The position numbers and the translations under genes are program-made. The notes under the pieces were generated by a model. That model had not been told where the DNA came from and searched no databases. It saw only the letters and a list, made by a program, of their open reading frames with translations. 46,705 nucleotides of DNA, taken from an uncultured bacterium (GTDB taxonomy: Bacteria > Bacillota_I > Bacilli_A > RF39 > UBA660). Position 1 is the stretch's first letter, and the number at the start of each line of letters is the position of its first letter. This document shows, piece after piece, positions 27,916-37,660 of the stretch. The stretch covers positions 1 through 46,705 of the forward strand of contig CAMPCD010000008.1 in NCBI GenBank assembly GCA_946643435.1. The letters run 5' to 3'.

Positions 27916-28587
27916 TTATTTATCAAATGAAGCTGAACATATTAAACTATCATATACATTCTTCTTACTATCAAATGTTTGATCATCTCTTATATTATGT
28001 CCAAGTATTACTTTTTCTTCTCTTTGTTTTCTTATATATTTATCATTATATATATTAACATCTACAAGAATAAAATCATATTTTCTGAAGAAATGAAATC
28101 TATTCTTATTATCTCTTTCAATCTTATATCCAGTTATTACATTAGGATAATTCTTATTGAACCATTTAAGTGTTCCAATATCTTTAGATACTATTGCATA
28201 TTCACCTTCATATGATGTAAGTATATCCATGATTCTTAATTTATAATCTAATACCTCTTTATCTAGTTCAAATATTACAGGTGTACCATGTAATATTTCA
28301 ACTAAATCAGATAATTTTAGTATTGGGAATTTAGCTATATAACTAATATCCTCATAAGAACAATCTTTTACTTTATCTTCAACATGTAATAGTCTTTCTA
28401 AATTCTTATCTTTATAACATATTACCATATTATCTAATGTTTTCTTTAATCTTATATATAGGTAATTCTTACTCTTAATAACATTCTCAATAGCTTTAGG
28501 AGTATTTTCATATACTTTTTTATTATCATATAATCCTGAATCAAAGAAAGGTTTATCTTTTAAAAAGCCTAAATTCTTATTTATCAT
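27916..28587 (-). CDS. Glycerophosphodiester phosphodiesterase-like protein, probable pseudoenzyme
   Basis: GDPD order of motifs (YENTPKAIENVIKS..., VICYKDKNLERLL, PILKLSDLVEIL, YAIVS) with catalytic residues replaced. Confidence 0.55.
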   Translation of the reverse strand: MINKNLGFLKDKPFFDSGLYDNKKVYENTPKAIENVIKSKNYLYIRLKKTLDNMVICYKDKNLERLLHVEDKVKDCSYEDISYIAKFPILKLSDLVEILHGTPVIFELDKEVLDYKLRIMDILTSYEGEYAIVSKDIGTLKWFNKNYPNVITGYKIERDNKNRFHFFRKYDFILVDVNIYNDKYIRKQREEKVILGHNIRDDQTFDSKKNVYDSLICSASFDK

Positions 28588-29278
28588 GCATTATTTTCCT
28601 TTCAGCTTCATATAATATGATTGATGTAGCTACACCAACATTAAGTGATTCACACTTATTATTCATAGTTATATAAATATTATTATTAACTAGTTTTTGT
28701 ACTTCAGGTGAAACACCTTTTCCTTCATTACCAACTATTAAAGCAAATGGTTCCTTAAATTCTACTTCATCTAAGTTCTTACCATTTACTACATTAGTTG
28801 AATATATATCCATATTTAATTTAGGTATTATTTCAAGTAAATTACCTCTTATAATATTAATATTGAATAACATACCTTCTGATGCTCTTATAACCTTATC
28901 ATTATAAGGATCTACTGTATTTAAAGATAATATTATTGTATCTATATTAAAAGCTACAGATGATCTAATAATAGTTCCTAGATTACCAGGATCTTGTACA
29001 CCATCAAGTATTAATACATTACCATGTATTTCTTTTTCTTCCATCTTTTTACATACAGCCAAATGAGTTGGAACATTATCTAGATTAGATAACTTTCTCA
29101 TAGCCTTTTCATTTATATTTTCACCTAATATAAATTCTTCAACACATAAATTATTCTTTTTAGCTTCTTCAACTAAATGTTTTCCTTCAACGATAAAAAG
29201 AGAAGATTCATCACGATACTTCTTTTGTTTTAATTTAGAATAATTAATTATTTTTTCATTATTAGGTGATTCTATCAT
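28577..29278 (-). CDS. TrmH/SpoU family RNA 2'-O-methyltransferase
   Basis: FIVEGKHLVEEA, LDGVQDPGNLGTIIRSSVAF, ALIVGNEGKGVSPEV, ESLNVGVATSIILYE. Confidence 0.9.
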   Translation of the reverse strand: MIESPNNEKIINYSKLKQKKYRDESSLFIVEGKHLVEEAKKNNLCVEEFILGENINEKAMRKLSNLDNVPTHLAVCKKMEEKEIHGNVLILDGVQDPGNLGTIIRSSVAFNIDTIILSLNTVDPYNDKVIRASEGMLFNINIIRGNLLEIIPKLNMDIYSTNVVNGKNLDEVEFKEPFALIVGNEGKGVSPEVQKLVNNNIYITMNNKCESLNVGVATSIILYEAERKIMHDK

Positions 29279-29916
29279 TAATATCTTAACTCTTTTCTTA
29301 TTTCTTTATATCTAGGGAAATGTTTTCCTACTTCATTCCAAAAGTTCCTTGAATGATCTTTATGATAAAAATGAGATAACTCATGGATAATTACATAATC
29401 AATACAATCATATCTATAATGTATTAATTCTGTATTTAGAGTAATAGTTTTAGATTTAAAATTATTAACTCCCCATCTAGTTTTCATTTTTCTTATTCTT
29501 AATCTAAACTTAGGAATATTAGGAAATTCATTGATATATAATTGCATTCTTTCTTCAAATAATGATAATGAATGTTTTTCTAAATATTCATTTATCTTAT
29601 CTACAGATGGTCCATAGATAATACCATCATTTATCATTACTTTCTTATATTCAATATAATCCATTTCTTTACCTAAGTACATAACTTTTTGTTTTTTATT
29701 ACTTTTATTTAAGTAACTTTTATACATTCTTTCCAAAGACTTAACATTTTTACTTAATAATCTATTAATAGTTAAGTTAGAAGTTAATATTGGACAAGTA
29801 ACATATATATTACCTTCATCATTGATTCTAAAATATATATTCTTTATTCTCTTCTTATCAATAATAACTTCTACTTCATGATTTAATAAAAGCATTTTAT
29901 CCTCTGAAAGATTCAT
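29278..29916 (-). CDS. YgjP-like/DUF45 zinc metallopeptidase
   Basis: RWGVNNFKSKTITLNTELIHYRYDCIDYVIIHELSHFYHKDHSRNFW. Confidence 0.85.
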   Translation of the reverse strand: MNLSEDKMLLLNHEVEVIIDKKRIKNIYFRINDEGNIYVTCPILTSNLTINRLLSKNVKSLERMYKSYLNKSNKKQKVMYLGKEMDYIEYKKVMINDGIIYGPSVDKINEYLEKHSLSLFEERMQLYINEFPNIPKFRLRIRKMKTRWGVNNFKSKTITLNTELIHYRYDCIDYVIIHELSHFYHKDHSRNFWNEVGKHFPRYKEIRKELRY

Positions 29917-30799
29917 ACCAAGATTGAATCTTAGGTACAGATAAATCTTTAATATATTTAAAGAATGACTTAACAGTATCCCAAGTTAAATTTAAGGAAT
30001 ACTTAAGTAATTCAAAGTCATCTGCTGCTTGCTTACATCCATCTTCTGATTTTTCACACATGTTATATTTTAATTCTAAGAATTCAGCAACTAATTTAGC
30101 TTTAATATCACTATATTTACTACTGATATTTTCTTTATAGTTAGGAAATTTAGAATCTATTGCAGCATCAATTAATAAAGCATAATAAATAACTTTAGCT
30201 TTTGTTTTACTCTTTAATTCTTTAAATGTTACACCTTTAATAGGTTGATCATAAAATATAAAATCAACTATAGATATAAATCCATTCTTGAATGTATCTT
30301 TAGATATATTTGGTTTCTTAGTACTTTCTAACTTTTCATTAAAGTATGAAAGTATAGTTTCATCTTTATTTGTTACTTGAGTAGTATTAGGTCTATTTGT
30401 TTTTGTAGTAACTCTTGAAGATACAGTTGTAGTAGTTGTTTCAGTTGTATTTTCATTAACTATTACAATTGGTTTTGTTGTAGTTAATTCATTATAATGT
30501 TCTACAACAACTTTACTAGATTCAACCTTACCATCTTTAATTTTAATAAGTATTAAATCTCCTTCATTGAAATTACTGCCATCAATTAAGTAAGTCTTAG
30601 TATTAGTACTATCTTTTTCTTCAACTACTATAGAATCATTATTGATTTGTTTAACTACACCATATACTTCATTTGTAGTAGCTTTAGATTCTTTAAAGTA
30701 TTTAGATATAAGAATACCAGATATTATTAATACTAATATACTTACAACAACTACACATATAATAATACTTCTTTTTTTATTCATCATAATCATCTTCAT
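29897..30799 (-). CDS. Membrane-anchored extracytoplasmic hypothetical protein
   Basis: TM segment SIIICVVVVSILVLIISGILI, Thr-rich linker, C-terminal helical region; MNKKRS at 30784 is a likely start. Confidence 0.55.
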   Translation of the reverse strand: MKMIMMNKKRSIIICVVVVSILVLIISGILISKYFKESKATTNEVYGVVKQINNDSIVVEEKDSTNTKTYLIDGSNFNEGDLILIKIKDGKVESSKVVVEHYNELTTTKPIVIVNENTTETTTTTVSSRVTTKTNRPNTTQVTNKDETILSYFNEKLESTKKPNISKDTFKNGFISIVDFIFYDQPIKGVTFKELKSKTKAKVIYYALLIDAAIDSKFPNYKENISSKYSDIKAKLVAEFLELKYNMCEKSEDGCKQAADDFELLKYSLNLTWDTVKSFFKYIKDLSVPKIQSWYESFRG

Positions 30800-32099
30800 T
30801 CTTATTCTTAAATTGTAAGATTATTGGAGTACCAACTAAATCTATGTTTTCTCTTATTTTATTTTCTAAATATCTATAATAAGAAAAATGTACTAATCCT
30901 TTATCATTAACATTGAATTGGAATTTAGGTGGACAAGTATCACTTTGTCTTACAAAGTATATCTTTAATCTTCTATTTCTATAAGAAGGTGCTTCATGTA
31001 ATGCTACTGCATCTCTTATAACATCATTTAAGATACTTGTTTGAATTGTTTTAGTATATGAATCATATGCTTTAATAATTGCAGGCATTAAAGTATGAAT
31101 TCTATTCTTAGTTAAAGCTGATAAGAATACAGTTTCAATATATGGAATAAATTGGAATTCATCAGCTATTTTCTTTTTCCATTCTTTTATAGCTTCATCT
31201 TTATTATCTACTAAATCCCATTTATTAATAACTAATACAATAGCTTTATGAGCTTCTAAGGCATATTCAACTATATGTTTATCATGTTCAATAATACCTT
31301 CTTCAGCAGATATTACAACTACACATACATCTGATTGTTCAATAGCTTGTAAACTTCTTAATAAAGAATATTTTTCGATATTTTCATATATCTTACCTTT
31401 TTTTCTCATACCTGCAGTATCAACTACTACATATTTTTCATGATCATAAGTGAATTCAGTATCATTAGAATCTCTTGTAGTACCAGCAATATTAGATACT
31501 ATTTGTCTATTCTCTTCACCTAATATAGCATTTACTAATGATGATTTGCCTACATTAGGTCTACCTATTACAGAGAATCTACATACATGTGATTTAGGTA
31601 ATGTAGTATATTCTTCCATGTCTTTAGTAATTAATTGTAATAAACCATCTAAGTTTCTTCTATGTTCTACAGATATAGTAATCATTTCTTCATATCCTAA
31701 TTCATAGAAGTTAAATGATCTATCTTCTAATGTTGGATCATCTATCTTATTAATAACTAAAATAACTCTTTTATTTGTTTTCATTAACATCTTAGTGATT
31801 TGTTGATCATTTAAAGTTAAATCTTCTCTACCATCAACTACAAATAAAATAATATCAGCTTCTTCAATACCTATTTCAGCTTGCATTTTAATATTTTCAT
31901 TGAAAGTAGCAGACTCTAAATCAATCCCACCTGTATCAATAAGTGTGAATACTTTATTATTATATTCTACATGTCCATATAGTCTATCTCTAGTTACACC
32001 TGGAACATCAGATATTATTGCTTTTCTTTCATGAATAAGTCTATTAAATAAAGAAGACTTACCAGTATTAGGTCTACCAACTAAACAAACAGTTTTCAT
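30777..32099 (-). CDS. der: GTPase Der (EngA)
   Basis: Two G domains: GRPNTGKSSLFNRL and GRPNVGKSSLVNAI; KH-like C-terminus. Confidence 0.97.
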   Translation of the reverse strand: MKTVCLVGRPNTGKSSLFNRLIHERKAIISDVPGVTRDRLYGHVEYNNKVFTLIDTGGIDLESATFNENIKMQAEIGIEEADIILFVVDGREDLTLNDQQITKMLMKTNKRVILVINKIDDPTLEDRSFNFYELGYEEMITISVEHRRNLDGLLQLITKDMEEYTTLPKSHVCRFSVIGRPNVGKSSLVNAILGEENRQIVSNIAGTTRDSNDTEFTYDHEKYVVVDTAGMRKKGKIYENIEKYSLLRSLQAIEQSDVCVVVISAEEGIIEHDKHIVEYALEAHKAIVLVINKWDLVDNKDEAIKEWKKKIADEFQFIPYIETVFLSALTKNRIHTLMPAIIKAYDSYTKTIQTSILNDVIRDAVALHEAPSYRNRRLKIYFVRQSDTCPPKFQFNVNDKGLVHFSYYRYLENKIRENIDLVGTPIILQFKNKNEDDYDE

Positions 32100-32168
32100 G
32101 GTTAACCCCTCCTTTAACTATTCAATATTTTACTATATTTTATTGTATTTTCCAAATATTTAGGCATA

Positions 32169-32190
32169 AAAAAAGTGATTATTTAATCAC
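32169..32190 (-). terminator. Rho-independent terminator of the prepilin gene
   Basis: AGTGATTA tt TAATCACT with T-run on the minus strand. Confidence 0.55.
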
Positions 32191-32816
32191 TAATTCTTTT
32201 TAGGTGCATATTCAAAACCATCTTGAGTATAGGATGGTTTAGATGTATCACATGTTTTCCTATCAAAATATGCATAAGGTCTAGAATATTTATAATAAAT
32301 ATAAACATAGCACTTATTAATTATATTATTATTAATTGGATCAACAACTACTGTATTATATAAAGGTTTATCAGTAGCACTACAAGAAGCACACTCATTC
32401 TCATAATCCCAATTTAATTCTTTTGCACCAACTAATTGGTCTACAGTAACTCTCATAGCTCTATAACAAGATCTACCACTTGTACATGGTAATGTTTCAT
32501 TTGGACTATATGTTTTATGTTTCACATCAATATAAGTTACTTCAGCAGTACGACTATCTTCTACTACTTCAATATATATATTGTTTTGAGAATCAGTATC
32601 AGATAAAAAAGGATTTTTACCTTTCATAACATATGAAATATTATTTTGTCCAAAATTAACAGCAGCTTGTTCAATTAGATTAATCTTAGTATCATAAGCT
32701 GATTCTTTAGTTGTTCTTGATATTTTAATTATATTAGGTATAGTTAATGCCATTAATAAACCAATTATAACTATAACAGCTAATAATTCAATCAAAGTAA
32801 AACCATTCTTTTTCAT
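32190..32816 (-). CDS. Type IV pilin/pseudopilin-like protein
   Basis: MKKNGFTLIELLAVIVIIGLLMALTIPNI prepilin N-methylation motif; multiple Cys in C-terminal domain. Confidence 0.9.
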   Translation of the reverse strand: MKKNGFTLIELLAVIVIIGLLMALTIPNIIKISRTTKESAYDTKINLIEQAAVNFGQNNISYVMKGKNPFLSDTDSQNNIYIEVVEDSRTAEVTYIDVKHKTYSPNETLPCTSGRSCYRAMRVTVDQLVGAKELNWDYENECASCSATDKPLYNTVVVDPINNNIINKCYVYIYYKYSRPYAYFDRKTCDTSKPSYTQDGFEYAPKKN

Positions 32817-32864
32817 AGTATCACCTATAAATATTTTATCATAAAAATAAAAGTAGAAGATTTA

Positions 32865-33458
32865 TTATTCTTCTACTTCTAAGTAACTTGACAATATATT
32901 GTATATTTCTTCTCTTCCCTTTTTTGTAACTGATGAGAATAAAACAACTTTATCATTTTCTTGAACATTTAATGTTTCATTTAAAATCTTTTCAAATTTA
33001 GCTTTATCTTTTTCTTTAACCTTATCATATTTAGTTGCTACAATAACTGTAGGTATATCATAATATTTTAAGTAATTATACATTAATATATCATTTTGAT
33101 CAGGTTTATGTCTGAAATCAACAAGTAAGAATACAAATTCTAGATTACTTCTACTCTTGATATATTCTTCTATCATTAAACCAAATTTTCTTTGTTGTTC
33201 TTTTGATACAGATGCATATCCATATCCTGGAACATCAACTAAATAAAATGAATCATTACATAGATAAAAATTAATAGTTTGAGTTTTACCTGGTTTTGAT
33301 GATGTATGTGCATAGTTCTTTCTTCCTAATAAGGAATTTATAAAAGAAGACTTACCTACATTTGATCTTCCACATAATAAAAACTCTGGTTTATTATCTT
33401 CAGGATATTGGCTAGCTCTTACCGCAACTGTATGTAAATTACTATTTTCTATTCTCAT
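32865..33458 (-). CDS. engB: Ribosome biogenesis GTPase EngB/YsxC
   Basis: FLLCGRSNVGKSSFINSLLGRKNYAHTSSKPGKTQTINFY, LVDVPGYGYA. Confidence 0.97.
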   Translation of the reverse strand: MRIENSNLHTVAVRASQYPEDNKPEFLLCGRSNVGKSSFINSLLGRKNYAHTSSKPGKTQTINFYLCNDSFYLVDVPGYGYASVSKEQQRKFGLMIEEYIKSRSNLEFVFLLVDFRHKPDQNDILMYNYLKYYDIPTVIVATKYDKVKEKDKAKFEKILNETLNVQENDKVVLFSSVTKKGREEIYNILSSYLEVEE

Positions 33459-33545
33459 AAAAATTCTCCCTTTTGTTAAACATATTATATTATTTATTAT
33501 TTATTAATTCAATGACTTATCGTATAATATTGAATAGGTGTTTTT

Positions 33546-34097
33546 ATGAATTATCCAAATAAAATAAAGAAAGAATTCAAAAAAGTAATAAGTCATTCAA
33601 ACAGAGGAATGGATTTAGAAGATTTAATAAATCTATCTAATACTTTTTATCTTGAAGAAGATATTGCTGTAATTTATAAAAAACCAACACCAATAACTAT
33701 AGTAGATGCTAGTTTTGATTCTCATGGAAGAGTTATAACTAAAGCTTATTTTAAAGAACCATCTACTCTAGACTACAATGGTATATATAAAGGTAAATAT
33801 ATAGATTTTGATGCTAAATCAACTCAAAATAAGACATCATTTCCTTTATCAAATTTACATGAACATCAATATCAACATATGATTAATGTTATAAATCATG
33901 GAGGTATTACATTCTTAATAATATCGATGAATGGTGAATATTATTATTTAGATGGGCATGATATTATTGATTTCATAAATAATAATGAAAGAAAAAGTAT
34001 TCCCTTCTCTTATATAGAAGAAAAAGGATATATTATAGAAAAAAAGATAAGACCAAGATTAGATTACATAAAAGTTATAGATAAGATATATTTTTAG
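33546..34097 (+). CDS. recU: Holliday junction resolvase RecU
   Basis: NRGMDLEDLINLSNTFY, AVIYKKPTPI, YIDFDAKSTQNKTSFPLSNLHEHQYQHM. Confidence 0.93.
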   Translation: MNYPNKIKKEFKKVISHSNRGMDLEDLINLSNTFYLEEDIAVIYKKPTPITIVDASFDSHGRVITKAYFKEPSTLDYNGIYKGKYIDFDAKSTQNKTSFPLSNLHEHQYQHMINVINHGGITFLIISMNGEYYYLDGHDIIDFINNNERKSIPFSYIEEKGYIIEKKIRPRLDYIKVIDKIYF

Positions 34098-34106
34098 GGT
34101 GATTGT

Positions 34107-37100
34107 ATGGAAGAAAAGAAAAAAAGAAAGACAACTAATAGTAGTAAAAAAAGAACAAATAAAAGTAGTAATAGAAAAAAGACTAATACTACTATTGTTA
34201 AGAAAAATACTACAACTAAGAGTTCAACTAAAAAGACTAATACAGTTAAAAAGACAAGCAATAAAACAAATACTGTAAAAAAGACTACTAAAAATACTAA
34301 TAAACCTATTATTGTTGAAGAAAATATAATTAAAGATAAAAAACAATCTTATCAAGGTCCTAAATTAGAGAAAAAAGAAAAGAAAAACTTTAAACAAATA
34401 CTTAAAGAAATATTAAATAATGTAAAAATATTTTTAATTAATTTTATAAAAAACATACCAAGCTATTTAAAATCACTATGCAAATGTATTAAAATAGTAA
34501 TAATAAAGATAGCAAGTTTTGTTAGCTTTATATTTGTATCTATTATCAATTTATTTAAGAAATTATATAATAAATTAAAAGAAATAGATAAAAAAGATGA
34601 TGAAAAGAAACAAATCAAAAAGAATAAAAAGAAGCAAAAACAAGATGTCTTATACAACACAAGTCAATTTGATTTGGATTTATTAGATGATGATTATGAT
34701 AGAGATGACTTAAAACTAGTATCATATAAAGATCATAAGAATAAGATAGGCGTCTTTTTAGAAAATCGCGGAAGGGTGTTAAAATTCGATATGAAGAAAT
34801 TTAATAAAAGATTTAAATATGGAACATTAAGAGACAAGATATTAATAGTATTAATGTTAATATTAATATTTATATTTGCATTAGCTATATTCTTAATAGC
34901 ATATGTTATTATATCTGCTCCTAATATAGATGATTCAAGACTATATAAAGAAAATTCAACTGTATTATATGATAAATATGGTAATGAATTTGCTCGTATA
35001 GGTACTGAAAATAGAGATAAAGTAACTTATGATGAATTACCACAAGTATTAGTAGATGCTATTGTTGCAACAGAAGACTCAAGATTCTTCCAACATAATG
35101 GTATAGATATTGCAAGATTTACTAAAGCATCTATTGGACAATTATTAGGTAGATCTGATGCTGGTGGTGCTTCTACTCTAACAATGCAATTATCAAAGAA
35201 CTCTGCTACAAATAGTAAAGCTCATGGTATTGAAGGTATTATAAGAAAGTTCCAAGATATATACTTAGCTGTATTTGTATATGAGAAGAAATTTACTAAA
35301 GAACAAATAATGGAATTCTATGTTAATAATGCATACTTAGGTGCAGCCTATGGTGTACAACAAGCATCTAAAGCTTACTTTGGTAAAGATGTATCTAACT
35401 TAAACTTAGCTGAAGCATCTATGCTAGCTGGTTTATTCCAATTACCTTATGCATATAATCCATATAACCATCCAGTCGCTGCTGAAAATAGACGTAAAAC
35501 AGTACTTAACTTAATGGAAAGACATGGTTATATATCTAAAGAAGAAAAAGAAGCTGCTCAAGCTGTTAATATCACATCATTATTAGCTGGATATAATTCA
35601 GAATTAAATGAACATGTTAGATTTATAGATACTGTTGTTGAAGAAGTATTAGATAGAACAGGATATGATCCTTACACTACTTCTATGGAAATCTATACAA
35701 CTATGGATCCTGAACAACAAAAAGTTATTAATGCTGTTCAAAATGGAGACTTCTCTAAATTAAATCCTAAATGGAATTATAAGAATGAATACTCTGAAAA
35801 TGGTATTGTAGTAATTGATGTAGCATCTGGTGGTATATCAGCTATCGGAACAGGTAGAAATAAGAAGACTGAAAGATCATTTAACTATGCTACAGAAGGT
35901 AGACGTCATCCAGGTTCTACTGCAAAACCAGTAATAGACTATGGACCTGCTATTGAATATCTTGGTTGGGGTTCAGGTAATACTGTAGTAGATAAACCAT
36001 ATGAATATTCTACAGGTGGTAAATTTAAGAACTGGGATAATAAATATGATGGTGTTACTACTGCTAAAAAAGCATTAGCAAGATCAAGAAATATCCCTGC
36101 TCTATTAACATTTAAACAAACTACTAATGAACAAAAATTAAAGATGGCAACTGATTTAGGTTGGACACTTGAAACTGCAGGTGATACTATCCTAGAAACA
36201 TGTTCTATCGGTGGATTTACAGGTGTTACTCCACTAGAATCTGCAGCAGCATATGCTACATTTGCTAGAGGTGGTGTATATGTAGAACCATACTCATTTA
36301 CTAAAGTTAAGTTTAATGAAACTGGTGATGAATTCACAGTTAATCCAAAGAAAACACAAGCTATGTCTGAAGAGACAGCTTATATAATAACTAATATCTT
36401 ACAATATGCTGTAACTGCTTCTGAAGTTGGTGGTATATATAATAAGAATATTGCTGAAATAGCTTCTAAAACTGGTACTTCTACTGTAGCTCAAGCTACA
36501 ATTGATGCCTTAAAGTTAAAAGGTGCTGTTGATGGTGATGTATGGCAAGTAGCATACACTCAAGATATGGTAGTATCTATGTGGTTCTCTTACCCTACTT
36601 TATCTCATGAACATTATTTAACTGGAGCTGAAGGTTCAGATGCAAGACGTAATATAATGTTAGCTTTAACAAGAGGTTTATTCACTAAGAAAGCTACATT
36701 TAATAAACCATCTGGTGTAACTACAGCTACTATTGAATTAGGAACTGATCCTATTCAATTAGCTTCTGAATATACACCTGATAATTTAAAATCAGTTGAA
36801 GTATATAATAAGAATTCAGTACCTACTGAAACATCTAATAGATTCTCTAAATTAAGTGATCCATCAAATGTTAAATATTCTAACAATGGTAATTCAGTAT
36901 ATATTTCATGGGATCCAGCAAGTGTACCTGATGCTATATCAGATGCATATATAAGAGAATACTTTACTAAATCACCAATCTATAGTTATTGGGCTGAAGA
37001 AATGATTCAAGAAAGAATTAATTATAATAATGCTAATATTGGTTCATTTGGATACGAAGTATACTTAAATGAAAATGGTTCTTCAAGAGACTTAGGATTT

Positions 37101-37547
37101 GTTACAAGTAATAACTTCACTTATAATGGTCCTGTTTCACAAGGAGCAACATTTACAGTTAAGTCGTCATATTCAATATTTAAAGCTAATCAATCTAATG
37201 GTGTTACAGTTGCTATAAATGGTGCTGGTAATGCTGGTAATGTACCTGTACAAGGTGGAAATATTGTATTAAGTATGAGAGATCCTATTACTTTAACAGA
37301 ATTAAAGAACGCTATAATTAATAATAATACTAAATCATTAGCAAGATCTATTAAAGATTCTAAAGGAACTGACCTTAAAGGAAATCCTAATACATACTTA
37401 GATTTAACTTGTTCAGCAGGTAAAAATGATGCATGTTTAGCTGAAATAGAATCTACTATAAATGGTGGATCTGAATATCATGCAACATTTATTGCAAGTA
37501 GTAAGAATTACACTAGTGTAAATCAACAAGTAACAATTAAAAATTAA
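34107..37547 (+). CDS. ponA: Class A penicillin-binding protein (PBP1A-like) with long Lys/Thr-rich cytoplasmic N-terminus
   Basis: Glycosyltransferase EDSRFFQHNGID, GGASTLTMQLSKN; transpeptidase HPGSTAKP, SRN, KTGTST; downstream of recU. Confidence 0.95.
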   Translation: MEEKKKRKTTNSSKKRTNKSSNRKKTNTTIVKKNTTTKSSTKKTNTVKKTSNKTNTVKKTTKNTNKPIIVEENIIKDKKQSYQGPKLEKKEKKNFKQILKEILNNVKIFLINFIKNIPSYLKSLCKCIKIVIIKIASFVSFIFVSIINLFKKLYNKLKEIDKKDDEKKQIKKNKKKQKQDVLYNTSQFDLDLLDDDYDRDDLKLVSYKDHKNKIGVFLENRGRVLKFDMKKFNKRFKYGTLRDKILIVLMLILIFIFALAIFLIAYVIISAPNIDDSRLYKENSTVLYDKYGNEFARIGTENRDKVTYDELPQVLVDAIVATEDSRFFQHNGIDIARFTKASIGQLLGRSDAGGASTLTMQLSKNSATNSKAHGIEGIIRKFQDIYLAVFVYEKKFTKEQIMEFYVNNAYLGAAYGVQQASKAYFGKDVSNLNLAEASMLAGLFQLPYAYNPYNHPVAAENRRKTVLNLMERHGYISKEEKEAAQAVNITSLLAGYNSELNEHVRFIDTVVEEVLDRTGYDPYTTSMEIYTTMDPEQQKVINAVQNGDFSKLNPKWNYKNEYSENGIVVIDVASGGISAIGTGRNKKTERSFNYATEGRRHPGSTAKPVIDYGPAIEYLGWGSGNTVVDKPYEYSTGGKFKNWDNKYDGVTTAKKALARSRNIPALLTFKQTTNEQKLKMATDLGWTLETAGDTILETCSIGGFTGVTPLESAAAYATFARGGVYVEPYSFTKVKFNETGDEFTVNPKKTQAMSEETAYIITNILQYAVTASEVGGIYNKNIAEIASKTGTSTVAQATIDALKLKGAVDGDVWQVAYTQDMVVSMWFSYPTLSHEHYLTGAEGSDARRNIMLALTRGLFTKKATFNKPSGVTTATIELGTDPIQLASEYTPDNLKSVEVYNKNSVPTETSNRFSKLSDPSNVKYSNNGNSVYISWDPASVPDAISDAYIREYFTKSPIYSYWAEEMIQERINYNNANIGSFGYEVYLNENGSSRDLGFVTSNNFTYNGPVSQGATFTVKSSYSIFKANQSNGVTVAINGAGNAGNVPVQGGNIVLSMRDPITLTELKNAIINNNTKSLARSIKDSKGTDLKGNPNTYLDLTCSAGKNDACLAEIESTINGGSEYHATFIASSKNYTSVNQQVTIKN

Positions 37548-37556
37548 TTAAAATAA

Positions 37557-37581
37557 TAAAGGAACTTCGGTTTCTTTTTTC
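37557..37581 (+). terminator. Rho-independent terminator with UUCG tetraloop
   Basis: AAAGGAAC TTCG GTTTCTTTTTT. Confidence 0.65.
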
Positions 37582-37660
37582 CTTTGTTATGGTTGACTAT
37601 ATTGCTCAATTTATTATATAATTTTATATAGAATAAAATAGGAAAGATAGGGTTGGTAAT

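Noticed and set aside
35939-36337. 132-aa reverse ORF inside the PBP1A gene
   Set aside because: Antisense of the conserved transpeptidase domain.
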